A stretch of 64,000 nucleotides of DNA, taken from Botryosphaeria dothidea (lineage: Eukaryota; Ascomycota; Dothideomycetes; Botryosphaeriales; Botryosphaeriaceae). Position numbers and translations under genes: made by a program. The notes below the pieces were generated by a model. The model had not been told where the DNA came from and did not search any database. It saw nothing but the letters and a program-made list of their open reading frames with translations. Every line of letters begins with the position of its first letter. Position 1 is the first letter of the stretch. This document shows positions 1 through 12,722 of the stretch, piece after piece. The DNA lies in assembly GCA_011503125.2 (NCBI GenBank), contig WWBZ02000062.1, positions 434,001 to 498,000 of the forward strand, given 5' to 3'.

Positions 1-3000
1 GAGAAGGTCAATGGACAGGAGGGAGCTTGGGCTTGCGGGGCGTGGTGGTGGGCAGGCGCAGGGTGTGTCTGAAGCGGCAAGCACGGCGCGGTTTGGTTTC
101 GAGATACGGAAGCTGCGAGCGAGGGCTGCTAGCGTGAGGCTAGGAGCGGGCGGGCGGTGAGACGGAAAGTAAGAGTGCGGGAGTCTGCGCTGTGGCCGGG
201 CAGGTTGGGTTGGGCGTTGGCGGAGCTATATTTCAGCGGGGAAGGAAGGCGCAGAAGAGCGTCATCGGGACAAATATCAGAGACACAAGCTAGGTTGCCG
301 CACCATCGCACCCATTTCCGCCGCCCAGGGTCCCGCGTAACCGCCGACGGCGCGCGCGAGGGCATCGCGCAGCACGCGGGCAGCAGACGGCGCAGGAGGA
401 CGTTGCAGCGGCCGGCGCGGTTGGAGCAGGCAGGCTGCGCGACAGAGACGCATGCAGCTGAAGAGGTGTCGCCGAGTGTGCAGCGTGAAGCGAGACAAGG
501 CTGCCTTGCCCGCTGCGCCAGAGCCAGAGCCAGAGCCGGTGCCGATCCGCGATGCCCTCGACACGTGCCTGCCGCTGCCACTGCCGCGCCGCCCTCGCGC
601 CTGCCCTGGCGGCCACCCTGATGACAGCCTGACGGCGCTGCTGCCCACGCGCGCCCATGCAGACGCGTCCGAGTGACAACACCAAGTAAATTGCTGTCCT
701 GACTCTGCCGATGCCTGCCTGGTGCCCGCTCGCTTCGCCTGCCAGCGCTCGGCGGCGGGTCCGGCAGCATCGTCCATCCTCGCTGAGCGGGCCGTGTCCA
801 CGGGACGCGCACGAGAGAGGGTCTGCCATCCACGCCACTAGCTTTCTGGCCAGCGGCCTCTCCTGCCCCGTACCTGATCTTCGCTAACTCTGCGTCATTT
901 CTGGCTCATGCCTCGTCCATGCTTGCTCGCATCACTTTCCGTCCTCCGACGCTTCCCGGAACTCGCCAGCGCCGGCCCGCAGCTGATTGGCTGGGGGCCG
1001 CCTCAGCACCGCAGAGAATCTCGATTCCCAGGGATCCGACGGGACCCCTGTCGCTTGCACTGTTGTTCTTAAGCCTCAGAAATCCCGATCTCTACACCCT
1101 CGCCCAAGGACCTCACGATCAGAGACCTCCAATACGTCCATCGCCCATTCCATCAGCCCATTTTGCGCCGTACACCGCTCGCAAACCCACGCAATCCGGT
1201 CAATGCGACCGCCTGCGAGCGTCAGAACCCTTGGTTTTCCTATTTCCACGGAGCTAGCAGCGTCAGCAGGGGTATCGCTCTCCACGCCGCCGAGCATTGT
1301 CACGCATTTTCGGCGCACATCCGCATTTTGGGAGCCAACCACGACGAGACCGCTCCCGGCATACAGGGCAATGGGCTTGTCAGGTCTGGAACCGTGAGAC
1401 GTGCTTTTCCGGCGTCGTTTGACCGCCGTTTGGGGCAGGAATGGGTGCCTATCCCGTCGAGCATGCACAAACATGTGCTGCTCATTGCTTTGGATAGACG
1501 CCTCAACGGCGTGTGACCCACAGGGCCACACTCTTCCCGCTTCCGCGCCCGCGCCCTGCGTCGTCTCCCCAGCTCCGCTGCATGATCCTACCGTTCATGC
1601 TGCGTTAGGGCCTGCCGCTCTCCCGCTTCTTCAACGGCGCGCTCCACAGCTTGCGGTCCCTGCAGCCTTGCTGATTGGATGCCACCCCTATACTGTACCC
1701 CCACGGAAAGGACCAGCTCCTCTGCAGTCTCCGATGCAAGACGAAGGCCCGTGTCTCATTCGCTCCCGGGGTGTGGCAATCGCAAGGCGTGCCAATCTCG
1801 AGAACCAGTTCTACTTCGGCCAGCCAATGTTGACCTTCCCCAGAAGTTCTTTTTCAGCAAGGAGTCCGTATGCCCGGCTCACTCAATGCCCCCGTCCTCC
1901 CGCTCGCCTCGGTGCCGTGTAAGCACGCGCTCCTGGGATTTGTGGGCGGCGTAGCGGCTTTCCCCGGAGCTAATATGCTGTTCGTAAGGGACTTCGTCAG
2001 GGAGCGGGCCTTGAGGTGAGGTTGGCGGCAGAGGCGGCGGATCAAATGAAATTCCTTCGGGCTACTGCATGACCCCATGCTTCTCCTGCACGACGGGCAA
2101 CGGACCATCCGTGCGTGCATGTTTTATCCGCCTCCACGGTGCGGGCCTTCCACGCCTCTTACACCGCACGTGAGCTGCACTCCGCCCAGTGGCTCTAACG
2201 GCACGTAGCCCTGCTTGAAACCATGCCTCCTGCAGTCAATCACCACTCCAGGCCCCTATCCGGCTAGTCTCGTCCTGAATATTGGCCCAGGAGCAGCTAC
2301 TGCGCAGGACAGGCATGATCAACTTCTGACACAGTGTACTCGGAATGTCCACTTTTCTAGCGCTGGCCTATCACATTCCACACCAATGCCCCGGAAGGCT
2401 CCTCTTGCAGCAGCAACCAGGAGGATTCTGTGTTCCGTTACGCCACCCAGCTCGGCGGTGATGCCTCACGAGAGAAGGTACCGACATGCGGGGTCTCAAA
2501 CCGTTGAACGCTGATCTGTGCAGGAGCCGCCTGCGGAAGGCTTGCGGGAGTCACGGATGATTGGTAGGAAACCGCCGGCCGTCTTTGTGCCCTTCTCGAA
2601 TCCGGTTCGGCTCCCGGACACGGCCCGAATTCGCGTTCCGCAGGACTTGTGACGTCGAGAGAAACAGGCAAACAGGCAACCAGACGGATCAACGATCTGT
2701 ACGAGGTCAGAAATGTTGGTGTAGACATAACCATCAACTGGGTTGCCAATTCTCAGGGGTTGTCTTCCTCCGGTTACATTCGCCACAGGATTTGTCTCAA
2801 ACTTCTAAGCAATGACTGTCTGTTGAAGCGCAAGGACTGATGGGAGTGCTTCCTGCCAAGGGTGGAGAATGGGACGTAAGGCACAGCCTCTCGCAAGGTG
2901 GGGTTGCATGATCACCGTGTGGAGAGCGGCCACCAATGGCGTCGGCTAGACCCTGACCCAGCCAAACAGAAGCTATCCGTGCTCGCAGGAAAGACTTTCC

Positions 3001-4984
3001 GGGGCCTTGGTTTGCCGCTTCAGTGCAAATGCCATGTCCATGAAATGGCAATTTGCCAGAGAGTGCATTCACGTTCAATTACAGCTTGTCTGCCATTCAG
3101 ACCCTGCTCTCGAATGCTGATTGGTTGCCCTGTCTCTTCTTACTGGAGATGCTGGGTATCATCCTCGGGACGACAATCAGCGCTCAGATTGGAAACACTG
3201 AACCGAGAGTTCCAATGGTGCCCACCCTCGCAGCTCACAGCGCTCGTGCAGTAAGTACACAGGTTTTCCATACACATTTATTTTTTTAGCCGCTCGAAGC
3301 GGCCATCATCGCCCTCCGAAATCTCGGCTATCAGACAAGATACTCAGAACCCTGCATATCGGCGCAAGGGTAGCAGTAATCGCTCGCAAAATTCGGTTGC
3401 GCCATCATCATCAGATCCAAAAGGCCTAGACGTCCACCTGTTGCAGTACCGGCCGTCGGTGCCGTGTGAGGATTTCATCAAACCCCATGTCACACCTTCC
3501 TCACTGCAAGGCCACATCCTCGTTTCAACCATATGCAGCAACCATGACGCGAGACTATTCACGAAATCAGGGCCTCATCCCAGTGCTGTGCCGCATGTAT
3601 GCTGCGACAGTGGTAAATTCAAAGAAAGAAAGGGAGGATCTACGACCCTGTCTGTCCGGACGAAGGTCCAAAGAGGGTAGTTGTCGGGAGCGGGTCTACC
3701 CGAGACTCGGGTTCTCGTCCCTCCTTCCGATCCTTGCTGCGAGCGATCTTCGCATGCCTGCTCAGCGTATTTTTGCTTCCTGACTGTTGTTCTGGATCAT
3801 GGATGGGCTTGTTCGGGGGACACGGCTTTTCGTGCCGGCTATCGTGACGTTATTGATGAGGTGTTGTGGAATGAGTTGGTTCCACGGTTGCTCTGACCGC
3901 GAACCGGGACGTCCGCACACATCGCTTTGCGCATGAACGATCTCCGAAAACTCCAGGGGTTCGTTCATCGCCTCTCTCAACCGATGCCCGGCTGGTGTTT
4001 TGGCTCCTCTGGATCGTGATGCGTACGCTATGTGGTGTTAAGGTCCAAATCGATGAGATTTCCGAGATTCCCATGGAGATTGGTAGTTTCCAGGAGATCG
4101 AGAAGACGAAGGGCTAGTACGAGAGGGCAGTGCGTGAGTGACCCGGAAGTTCCTGTCTCTCAGTTCTGTTGTGTCCCTGGAGTTCTTGGATTCTTTCTTC
4201 CTCTCGTTTCTCACCTACACGTATTCATGCCTTTTCAATTACGATCAGTTTCTTATCGGCCCTTATACCGATCAAATATTCTCTGCGAAATTTCAACATA
4301 CCAACTACGCGTCCTCAAACACCCAAGCAGCTATCGCGTCCGATGATCAGCAGCGATGGCCATTTAACAATGCAAAGTTGAAGTTTTCATCGGAAGGCAA
4401 GTATCTTGTGTTTCCAGGGACGAAGTCATTGAGCCCAATGTTCTTACTGTCCGTGTCAGTATTCTTGATCCGACTGTGGGAACATCGCATTCGGCGCTAC
4501 CTGTCGATATCCATACCCTTTTGTCCTAGATCCAACCACCTCAATATACTTAATCAGTGCCGCTCTGGGAATTGACTACGAGTACTCCACGACCTGAGCG
4601 AGCTTCATATAACCTGTCGCTCTACTTTCGTGAAAACTGATGGAATTCCACAGCTTGATCGGCTTGACGGTGGTGGACACTGTGGCAGGTCTAATGCGTG
4701 GAGCAGGTGGGATGCTGACATGTTTCCGTCAAAAGCAACCAGGCATGCGTGGTCCTCAAGCGTGGAGAGATAGAGTGGACGACAAAATGGATGCAAGCTG
4801 ATTTAATGATTGAACTAGCCAGCACTCTCGAGCATCAAACTGCTAGGAGGTTTGATAATTATTTCCCTCTTCCAACGGCGTTTGCTTTCCGTTTGTAGCC
4901 ATTTTAGTTCATTGACCAACGAAAAATCTTTTATTTCTTTCCCCACTACTGCCTACGCTCGTGACCTACAACCTCGTAAAGATC
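1..4984. other. Long stretch without a supportable gene
   Basis: Open frames here are all under about 235 codons, overlap on both strands, and translate to Arg/Pro/Ser-rich low-complexity strings typical of chance frames in GC-rich DNA (about 300-700) or to unremarkable sequence further right. I see no domain motif, no convincing exon chain and no transposase signature. The left part could be the promoter or 5' leader of a gene lying outside the window. A GCCAGA-type short tandem repeat sits near 518-540. Confidence 0.6.
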
Positions 4985-4988
4985 ATGG

Positions 4989-5560
4989 ATGCAAATCACG
5001 AAGAGGCGTCGTCAAAGCCCCTTATTGGCTGCTGCATGCAATCCGGACCACTTGTTCAAGGTAAGTAAAAATGGAATGTGCCATGCTCCCCTGTGATGAT
5101 TCCAATGATGTCTTACAGTTTCAGCTTACCGACTTGGTATCTGTGATCACCCAGGAAGCCCAGAATGGAATCATAGACCTCAGCAAAGATAATCTCGAGA
5201 TTGTCGAAGGATTTCTCAAATTCCTGCACCAACGAGACTACCCCAAGCTACTCCGCCACGCTAGGGTAAGACGCCGCCGGTGATTGCTACGACGTTCCCG
5301 ACTTGAGGAAGCTGACAAAGGAGTGATTCGAGGACTGGGCAAAGAGCTACATCACCGAAGACGGCTCGTTGCTGCAGGCGATCATCGAGGTCTACGATAC
5401 GACCACCGCGGGCCACAGAGGCCTTCGTGACAGCGTCGTCAGAGCTGTTCAGATACACTTCGAGACAGTCATGAGTGACGAGACGTTCGTGGACGAGGTC
5501 TGGACCACAGTGGCCGAGTTCTCTCTCGACGTTGCGAAGGCTTTCCATGCAGAGGCTTAA
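4989..5560 (+). pseudogene. BTB/POZ-domain gene relic, copy 1
   Basis: The translated pieces read as a fungal BTB/POZ protein, a fold used for dimerisation and often as a Cullin-3 adaptor. A first piece (4989-5060) ends in the cysteine-containing helix. A 94 bp intron-like gap (GTAAGT at 5061 to CAG at 5154) rejoins in phase to a piece with the hallmark GIIDLSKDN followed by FLKFLHQRDYP. The frame then breaks near 5265-5280, resumes with YDVPDLRKLTKE, hits an in-frame TGA at 5324-5326 followed by FEDWAKSY, and closes with the typical C-terminal BTB back half ending at 5560. The N-terminal strand of the domain is not visible. A frameshift plus an internal stop make it a pseudogene unless an unseen intron removes both. 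Confidence 0.7.
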
Positions 5561-5787
5561 ATTAGCGTACGCCTATGTGTGAAGAGTGCCGATGGTATAC
5601 AATCGATCGAGACACTTTGCGTCAGCGCACCCGATGGGTTTGTTTGCCAGGTATGTGGCTGTAAATATGAGGTAACAGTCAATTGAAATGACAGCGAGAG
5701 TCAGCGGGTGCTGTGTACGCAGTAAAAGGTGAGCAGCTTCTCAACTCTGTCAACTATCCCTCTCCAGCTCCGGAAATCTAAACAGCC

Positions 5788-6396
5788 ATGGCTCCGGGCA
5801 CTGTCTCCATGGAGACGACCACCCCAATCATCATCTCGAAGTAAGGCCCGGCCCACTCTCCATTTCTATGAGATGCATTTACCTCCAGTCTAGTGACGAC
5901 ATTGCTAATGAGGAACCGGATATCCAGGTCCATCGCAGCGACGGCACCATCTACGCCGCCCACGCACCCGTCGTCTGCAAGCACTGTGTCGTCTTCGAGA
6001 ACGCGTTCAAGCTAGAGCATGGCTTCAAGGTAAGCTGAGCATCCAAAAACCGAAGGGCAAGAAAAGGACCCCCTCCCAAGGCGAACGCGACGTCCAGGGG
6101 GCCGTGTAGGGCATCATCAAGCTCGACGAAAGACGGCCCCACCACCGTCTACTTCGTGCTCCACTACCTCTATCACCGCGACCTCCCGAGGATCAACAAG
6201 CAAGAGAAGCTGAGGTCGCCGTTGCTCTTCTACGCCGATCTTTACAGCATGGCCATGTACTACCGGCTGCTCAGGTTGAGGCGAAGAGGCCCCGTGGCGA
6301 TTCGAGGTGTCGTGCGGTGGCGGAGACGCCTGGAAGACCGAGTTCCTGGACGAAATTGTTGAGCTTGCCTACACTTTGACTGGTGCGCAAGAATGA
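5788..6396 (+). pseudogene. BTB/POZ-domain gene relic, copy 2
   Basis: A second BTB/POZ gene lies just downstream of the first in the same orientation. An ATG at 5788 opens an 18-codon exon, followed by a 53 bp intron (5841-5893), an exon carrying PDIQVHRSDGTIYAAHAPVV (the start of the BTB fold, with the conserved H-x-x-V-V), and an 80 bp intron (6030-6109). After GIIKLD the frame slips by one base, and the next part, VYFVLHYLYHRDLP then LLFYADLYSMAMYY, is in another frame. A further slip near 6275-6300 precedes the C-terminal piece ending with ELAYTLTGAQE. At least two frameshifts make it non-functional as read. The side-by-side arrangement suggests a tandem duplication that decayed. Confidence 0.7.
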
Positions 6397-6637
6397 ACGC
6401 CAAACTGACCGATGCTTGGTGATGAAGAAATCCTTCCTGTGAAGCCTGAGCGAGACAGCATGATAGAATACAGAATGATCCCTCCATTAGTATAGCCATA
6501 CATTGATTATGACTTTTCCAATTAACTACACCTCTCTCTTTCTCTCTCACGCACGAAATACCACTACAAAAGAAAATAAGAGTCCCGTAATCATGACCGG
6601 GTCTTGCCCAGTCTAGCCCAGCCCAGCCATTCCATCC

Positions 6638-9600
6638 TCAACCCACCGAGACCCCACCACGCCCACTTCCCCCATTCCCGTTCCCACTCCTCCTCACCAA
6701 CGCAAAATCCACCGTATCCGATTCCCCACGAACTAGCGCAGGGACGCCGCCCTCCTCCACCTTCCCTGGTCGAACCACATCCTCGGCCATCGAATCTTTC
6801 CCCTTGACCTCCGGCGCGGCGATGGCCGGGTGGGAGGTAAGCGGGGAGGCATGGGCGGGGACGTGAGGGGCGCTTTCGTTATGATCATGGAAACGGAAGC
6901 CGTCAAACCGTTGTTGCTGTTGATGGTCATCGTCGACGCCATCTTGTGGAGGGAAAATCGTGTCGTCATCATCGACGTCGAAGACGTGGCCGCTCCTCTT
7001 GCTCTGGGTGCTCAGCCCCCTGCTAAGTCCTCTTGTTGTCGAAGTTGGCTCGACCTGAGGTAAAGTTGGGAGAGCCGTGAGTGGCGGTGGTCCATCTTGG
7101 TGTCGGTTCTCTTCTCCAGCAACCGCTGTCGTCTTGTGCTGTGCCTTCTCACCCTTCTTCGGTGGTGGTTTCTTCTTCTTGAGTGTCGATCTACGACGCG
7201 GTACAGGTCTCTGTCCAGGTGTGAGTTCCTTATTCCCCTTGTCTTCGTCCTTCGCATCACCACTACCACGTTTCACCCCTTTCCCGCCATGCTTCCTCCT
7301 CCTCCCACCAGCCCTCCTCTCCTCCGCCTCCTCCTCCAACACATCAAACGCCCTCAACACCCTCTCTTCCAAGTCCCTCCTCTCCCCCTCCCCATCGATC
7401 CCCCTCTCATCCCCCCTCCCCTGCAACAACCTCGCCCTTCTCACAAACCCCAACGGCGCCACCGCCTCGCCACCCCTCCTCTTCCTCCCCACCTCCCTAT
7501 GCAGCCCCTTGGCACAAAACCCCACCGGCCCAACCACCGCACTCACATTCTTCAACACCAACCCACCCATGCCTAGCCCGACCCCCCTCACCGCGCCCCC
7601 GACACCCTTCTCCTGCCAACCCCTAGCCGGCTGCTTCCACAAGCCCGTCCAGCCGTCGTACAAGCCATAGACGAACTCGCGCCGGCTAGCCCGCAGCGCT
7701 GAGTGCCAGCCCGTGATGCGCACGGGCGCGCGCACCGTGTCGTCGCCGTACAGGCGCGGCGCGTTGTGGAAGCCCTGGGCCAGCGCGAATGCGAGGTCGA
7801 CGGGAGCGCGCGCGAGGGCAGACGTGGTCTGGTGGATGCCGTGGCCGGTGGTGCGGCATACCTCGGCTGGGAGGGGTTCGTCGGGCGAGGCGAGGGTGGA
7901 GAGGGTGGTGGAGGCGCGGGTGGGTGCGCCGGGGCGTTGTTTGCTTGGATCAGGCTCTTCTGGATCGGGTTGGTGGTCTTCCTGTTTTTGTGCGTCATCG
8001 CTGGCGGTTTGCTCGATGGATTCGCGCGGTCCCTCTTGCTGGGATGGTGGTTCGGCGTCCTGTGAAGGCTGTTGGTCTGCTGGATCGGTCTCGAGGACGC
8101 CTGCTTTCTCGAGGCTCTTCTGCTGCTTCTCCTTCTTCTTCGCCAACTTCCTCTTCTTGTGCACGTGCCGGCCATGCTTCTTCACGCTCTTGATGATGTT
8201 CCCCGGTACCGATCCGATTCCCTGCGTAGCTTCGACCACCGTCCCGGTCACCGCGCCTCCCACGCCGGAAATGGGCTCGCCCGGGCCTTCGAAATCATTC
8301 CAGTCGTACATGCGCGCCAGGCGCAAGTCGCTCCACTTCAGCCTCTTCTGCTCCGTCAGTATCTCTGCCGCCAGCGGGGACAACTTGACGCTGTTCTTCT
8401 TCCATTTTCCCTTTTCCTTCAGGTGCCAGGTCGCCACCCGCTCTTCCAGCAGAGCGCAGCGCATTGAGCTCTCTCCTGCCAGCGGGAGACTGCTATGAAA
8501 TGCTGCCACCGCATTTGTCGCGCCATCTCCTTCCCTCTCGATACGCTCCGCAATCTTCGTGGCATTCTGCCGTGCCTCGTCAGATAAACACTGTTCGATG
8601 CCTTCTGCAAGCCGCTCCGCGTTCAGCTTCTTGTACGGGATGCATTCGTGAGCGCCGGCCTTGGCTTTGGCGACCATCGCTCCCCAGAAAGGCTGGTCTC
8701 CGAAGAACGGAACTATCATGGTTGGCTTTCCGCACTTGAGGCCAATGGCTGTAGTCCCGGCACCGCCGTGGTGGACGACGGCCGAAACACGGGGGAACAA
8801 CCAGTCGTGCGGAGTGTTGTCGAGGAGGAAGATGTTCTCCGGTGCATCATCTTCGCCGCCGATGCCGCCCCAGCCTTTGCTGACGAGGGCGCGCACGCCG
8901 GCGAGGGAGACGGCGCGAAAGATCATCTGCGTGAAGGCGTCCGGATCGTCGACTACGATAGAGCCGAATCCGATATAGACTGGTGGAGGCCCACTGTCGA
9001 GGAATTTGGTAAGGGCATCGGGAGGAGTGAAGGAGGAAGCAAGATCGAGGAAGGTGAAACCTGTAACATTGACCTCTGGTCCCCAGTCTGACGGCTTGGG
9101 AACTAGTGTTGGAGACCACTGATCTCGTTAGCGTAATCGTCTATCGAAATGGTCTCAAAGACTTACCATGTAAGTGTAGGGCACTTTCAATCTATAAAGC
9201 TGTCCTGGTGCCCATAAAGTGCTTACAGGATCCAGACCCAATGTTTTTACCCTGAACTTATTCACAAGATCTCCAAGGCCCTGCCAAGTCATCATCTCAA
9301 CAAGCGGATAACTCATGAAGTTGGTGTAGCTCTCGTCGATGTTGCTTTGTTTAATATTGGCCAAAGGATGCGGAAACTGCGTTGTTGGGGTATATGGAAA
9401 CGTGAACATCATATGCAAAGGAATACCTAGGCGCTCTGCGATATGCACATGGGCGAAGCTTGGAGGGTTTGCGATAATTGCATCCGCGATGAAAGGGTGC
9501 TTGTCGCCCACTGTTCTCCAGTCAGCTTTGCTTGTCGGGTTGACCCTTATGTGAACGAGCCACAACTTACTCATCTTCAAGTTCTCTTCATCGTTCTCAT

Positions 9601-10759
9601 CATCAGTTGTGTTGATGCATGCCCTCCACATGCCATTGAACATCTCATACATTGACTTTCGCCTTTTCCCAATCTCACCAGCCTTCACCGTTTCGACCGA
9701 AGGAATTAGACCTGGGTTCTTGACCATGAATGCCATCAACTCTGAGGGATCACCGCCGACTGAGAAGAAATCGAGTCCGGAATCCTTTTCTACGAAATCC
9801 TTGAACGCTGGGTGGGTAGCGATACGGACGCGATGGCCATGGTCGTTCTTCAGAATCTTGCCAACCTTCAAGAAAGGTTGTATATCTCCCCGGGACCCAA
9901 TGACAATAATGACAATGTTCAGCTTGGGTATTTGCTTCGGGGCCTCGATGACCTGGCCTTCGCCATGTTCCGTCGTGTCTGGGGACTGCACATCTTCCGC
10001 TTCGTCTTGCTCCTTGATGCCGAGGTGATGTCTAATTCCAGAGCCAAGGGTCTTCGCGAGCCAGCCGCTGTTCGCAGTCTCGTTGACAGAAATCTTGAGG
10101 CGCCCATCCAGCTTCGATACCTTTCCTTTCGTTTTGAAATACTGATTACCGACCGAGAAGCGCGAATAGCGTCTGGTGGGTACAGCATCCTCTTGGTCTT
10201 CTGATTCAGGACCTTGTTCCAGGCTCTTATCTGTGGCGCGTCGCTTCAGCTTCTTCCTTGTCGGCGCACTTTCCTCCAGTTGGCCATCTCCCTCGGAGGA
10301 ACTCGAAGTGCTATCGCTGTCAGAAGGCGAGTACTCGTCGAATTCATAGAAAAAAGGATGATCGCCCGACAGGTTGGGCGGCATTTCGGAGGTCGCAGCT
10401 CTTCTCCCGGCCAATGAGACCCTCAGGGCAACAGGGAGACCCTCGGAGGCAGATCGGGTGATGAGCTTGCGTTGAGTGGTGGGGTCTGGAGTGGACTGCG
10501 AATGCGGCCGTGCAGGACCTGTTTGATGGGAGATTGAGGCGCAGGAGGCAGACAAGCGCTCGTCGCTGGAAGGCGAGGGAGGCGAGAGATGAGCAGCAGG
10601 AGTTGGGGATAAGGTGGATGATGAACTACGTGATGTCCCGCGCGGCCGGGGTGCAATAAGCTGTGTCATCCCAGCGGTTTCAGGTGGGATAGGCGGTGGG
10701 AAGATGGGTCGACCCTGTTCGCCGGCCATGACAGGGCTTGTTTCCTGCTGATCGGCCAT
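6638..10759 (-). CDS. Sterol/lipid UDP-glycosyltransferase (Atg26/UGT51-like, no PH/GRAM)
   Basis: Transfers a sugar from a UDP-sugar to a membrane lipid, most likely sterol, by family resemblance. Model: exons 10759-9571, 9510-9167 and 9118-6638; introns of 60 bp (9511-9570, in frame) and 48 bp (9119-9166); 1337 residues. The start ATG at 10759 begins MADQQETSP. Residues about 280-420 form the N-terminal GT domain (IVIIVIGSRGDIQP; later IIANPPSFAHVHIAERLGIP). Residues about 600-680 form the UDP-binding half with HHGGAGTT and PFFGDQPFWG. The N-terminal 280 residues are Ser/Pro-rich and lack the PH and GRAM domains of yeast Atg26. The long C-terminal tail contains Gly-rich amphipathic segments (GLYDGWTGLWKQPARGWQEK) reminiscent of the VPS13/ATG2 C-terminal region, then low complexity. 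Enzyme class is confident; the exact acceptor is not. Confidence 0.88.
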
Positions 10760-11759
10760 GTCGCTGGCCTGCAGCCCGAGCAGCAGCAAATTGTGGAAGT
10801 TGTCGCCATTTTGGAAGGGGCGAGCAGACGGACGGTAGTAGTAGAAACGGGCTGTGGCGATGATGTCGCCCAAGCCGGGGCACGGAGGCGCAACACAGCA
10901 GGCGGCTGTGCTATAGGGAGCAAAGTATGGGTTACAAGAGGCCTCGGCGTGGTCTTGGGAGTCTTCGCGTCCTTGATTCGGGACGGGAGGTTTGCTGGGG
11001 TAGCTCCCGCGCCAGCCACTGCCGCGCTAACGCACCATGACGCAGCGCTGCCTCTCACAGTCTGTGGCGGCCACGAGAGCGAATCTGTTTCAGCCATCGC
11101 GCTGTGTAATCATCCGCCAGGAACACCCGTCCGTTCCTTGCAGATTGTTTAACGTCCTGCGAATCCGCCGGTATGCGCCCTCACTGAGACAACTAGAGGA
11201 ACGAGTGCTGAAAGCGGCCTTGTGCGTCCAGGCCCTCCTGAAACACTCTCCTTTCTCAAGCTGCAACAAGACATGGCCAGAAGTCGCAACGCCAACCTGC
11301 TTGGGTATATTTATCCGGATCATTTAAGCACATACCTGTCTATACCTAATCTTCAAGCTAGCTGATTCTCTTCATCAGGTGAGCCTCTGGACTAATCCGT
11401 GATGCTCTTCGACCAAAAAGCGGATGCGGAATAAGAGAAAAAGACTTCGCGCTAGCAACAGGCTGCACTGACCCCTGTGTCTCCAGCTCTGCAGAGCAGA
11501 AAAGTAAGGCACGAATATACATACGTCCCATGGTACTTAGTCCATTCGTACAGTCGGAAGTGCGCAAGACCCTTGGATCAATTGCATAGTTTCGCCCGTC
11601 CCTGTATGAGTCTACTGTAAAAAACCAGCCTTCCCCCAGATCCTCTTGAGCACTAGTACCCTCGAGCACTTCGAAGTCAAAATCACAACAACCCAACATC
11701 TCATCATCATGGGCTCCAGACAGAGACAGGTAATTCCAACCTCAGCTTGAACTTCCAGC
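10760..11759. other. Intergenic, divergent promoter region
   Basis: Lies between the divergent glycosyltransferase gene (minus) and the small plus-strand gene at 11760. Only short overlapping frames are present. I see no repeat or RNA gene; it presumably holds both promoters. Confidence 0.5.
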
Positions 11760-12257
11760 ATGGCCGAGCGCTCACTCAATGCCACCAACACGTCCACTAC
11801 CGGCACCTCAATCCAGACCGCTAGGGCACCTCTGCCGGAAGACCAACAACTGAAGCACCGCGCCAAGGATCTTGCCGAGCGCCTCCGAGCCGCCCTCGAC
11901 CAGGTTCTTCACGACCTGGACCCGGACACTGATGACCTCTTGAAGGAGGCTGATGCGCTCCTTGGAGAACGTGCCAAGTCAGATTATCGGGATTTGGAGC
12001 CGATCAGAAGGATGGTAGAAATGGGACTCCGGATGAAACCACTGAGCTTTGAAGAGCTGCCGCACCTAGACACGATCGCAAAGGGATGTAGCTACAGTCC
12101 CGAAGAAGTTGATGCACACGAGGCGAAGATGCACGAACTAGTCCGCCGTGACCGCGAGAACAGGAACAACTTAGCTAAGCTATTGCGAGTTGAAGAGGTA
12201 ATCGCGAGGCTTGAAGCCGCTATGGTGGAGGCACCAAGAATCTCTAAGGAGACTTAA
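11760..12257 (+). CDS. Small helical protein of unknown function
   Basis: An uninterrupted 165-codon frame. The start ATG has a good context (CCAGCATGGCC) and the first 25 residues are Ser/Thr-rich. From about residue 27 the sequence is charged and predicted helical: KHRAKDLAERLRAALDQVL, then DLDPDTDDLLKEADALLGE, and a C-terminal amphipathic stretch (NRNNLAKLLRVEEVIARLEA) that could form a coiled coil. No signal peptide, membrane segment or catalytic motif is visible, and I do not recognise the family. Codon choice looks coding and the frame is unique in its interval, so a real gene is likely, but it has no second line of support. Confidence 0.55.
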   Translation: MAERSLNATNTSTTGTSIQTARAPLPEDQQLKHRAKDLAERLRAALDQVLHDLDPDTDDLLKEADALLGERAKSDYRDLEPIRRMVEMGLRMKPLSFEELPHLDTIAKGCSYSPEEVDAHEAKMHELVRRDRENRNNLAKLLRVEEVIARLEAAMVEAPRISKET

Positions 12258-12722
12258 CCGCGACTCAAACGGTTGGGGCGGAAGAAAAGAAGTTAGGAAG
12301 GGGTTTATCAACGGTGGAGAGGGTGATATTTCGATCTGATCACGGGCATGGTGGTAACCCTGTGTTTTTGATACTCGCAAATTCGTGCACTACAGGTCCA
12401 GAGTCGAGAATCAGCATCTCTAATCTTGTCAATGATTACACAAGGTATTCAAGGGCGTTGGGACTTGCTTCGAACTGGGCTCCGTAGCAATATATAAAAC
12501 AAGGATGACTAAAGGAATATATTGCCCTGATTGTTTTATGGGGCCTGCTCCTGTACAGACGCCATTCTCTACAGCTAGGATTACATGATAGTGAATGTCC
12601 ATCATTCTGCTCAAGAATTTGGCTCCCCCAAGAACCCGTGATTGGCACGGCCAACTTACCAACATTACAGCCAAATCGAATTTCCTCTCCAAGATGAATA
12701 AAGGGCATTCGATATGCTAGAT
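12258..12722. other. Intergenic between convergent genes
   Basis: The 3' flanks of the small plus-strand gene and of the minus-strand SDR gene meet here. The sequence is A/T-richer than its surroundings, and only short chance frames are seen. Confidence 0.5.

Noticed and set aside
1..840. Several long frames on both strands at the left edge
   Set aside because: Overlapping low-complexity translations in GC-rich sequence; no consistent gene model.
3650..3672. GTCCGGACGAA match to the repeat family
   Set aside because: Only an 11 bp match without the GGGAGTGG end or an inverted partner.
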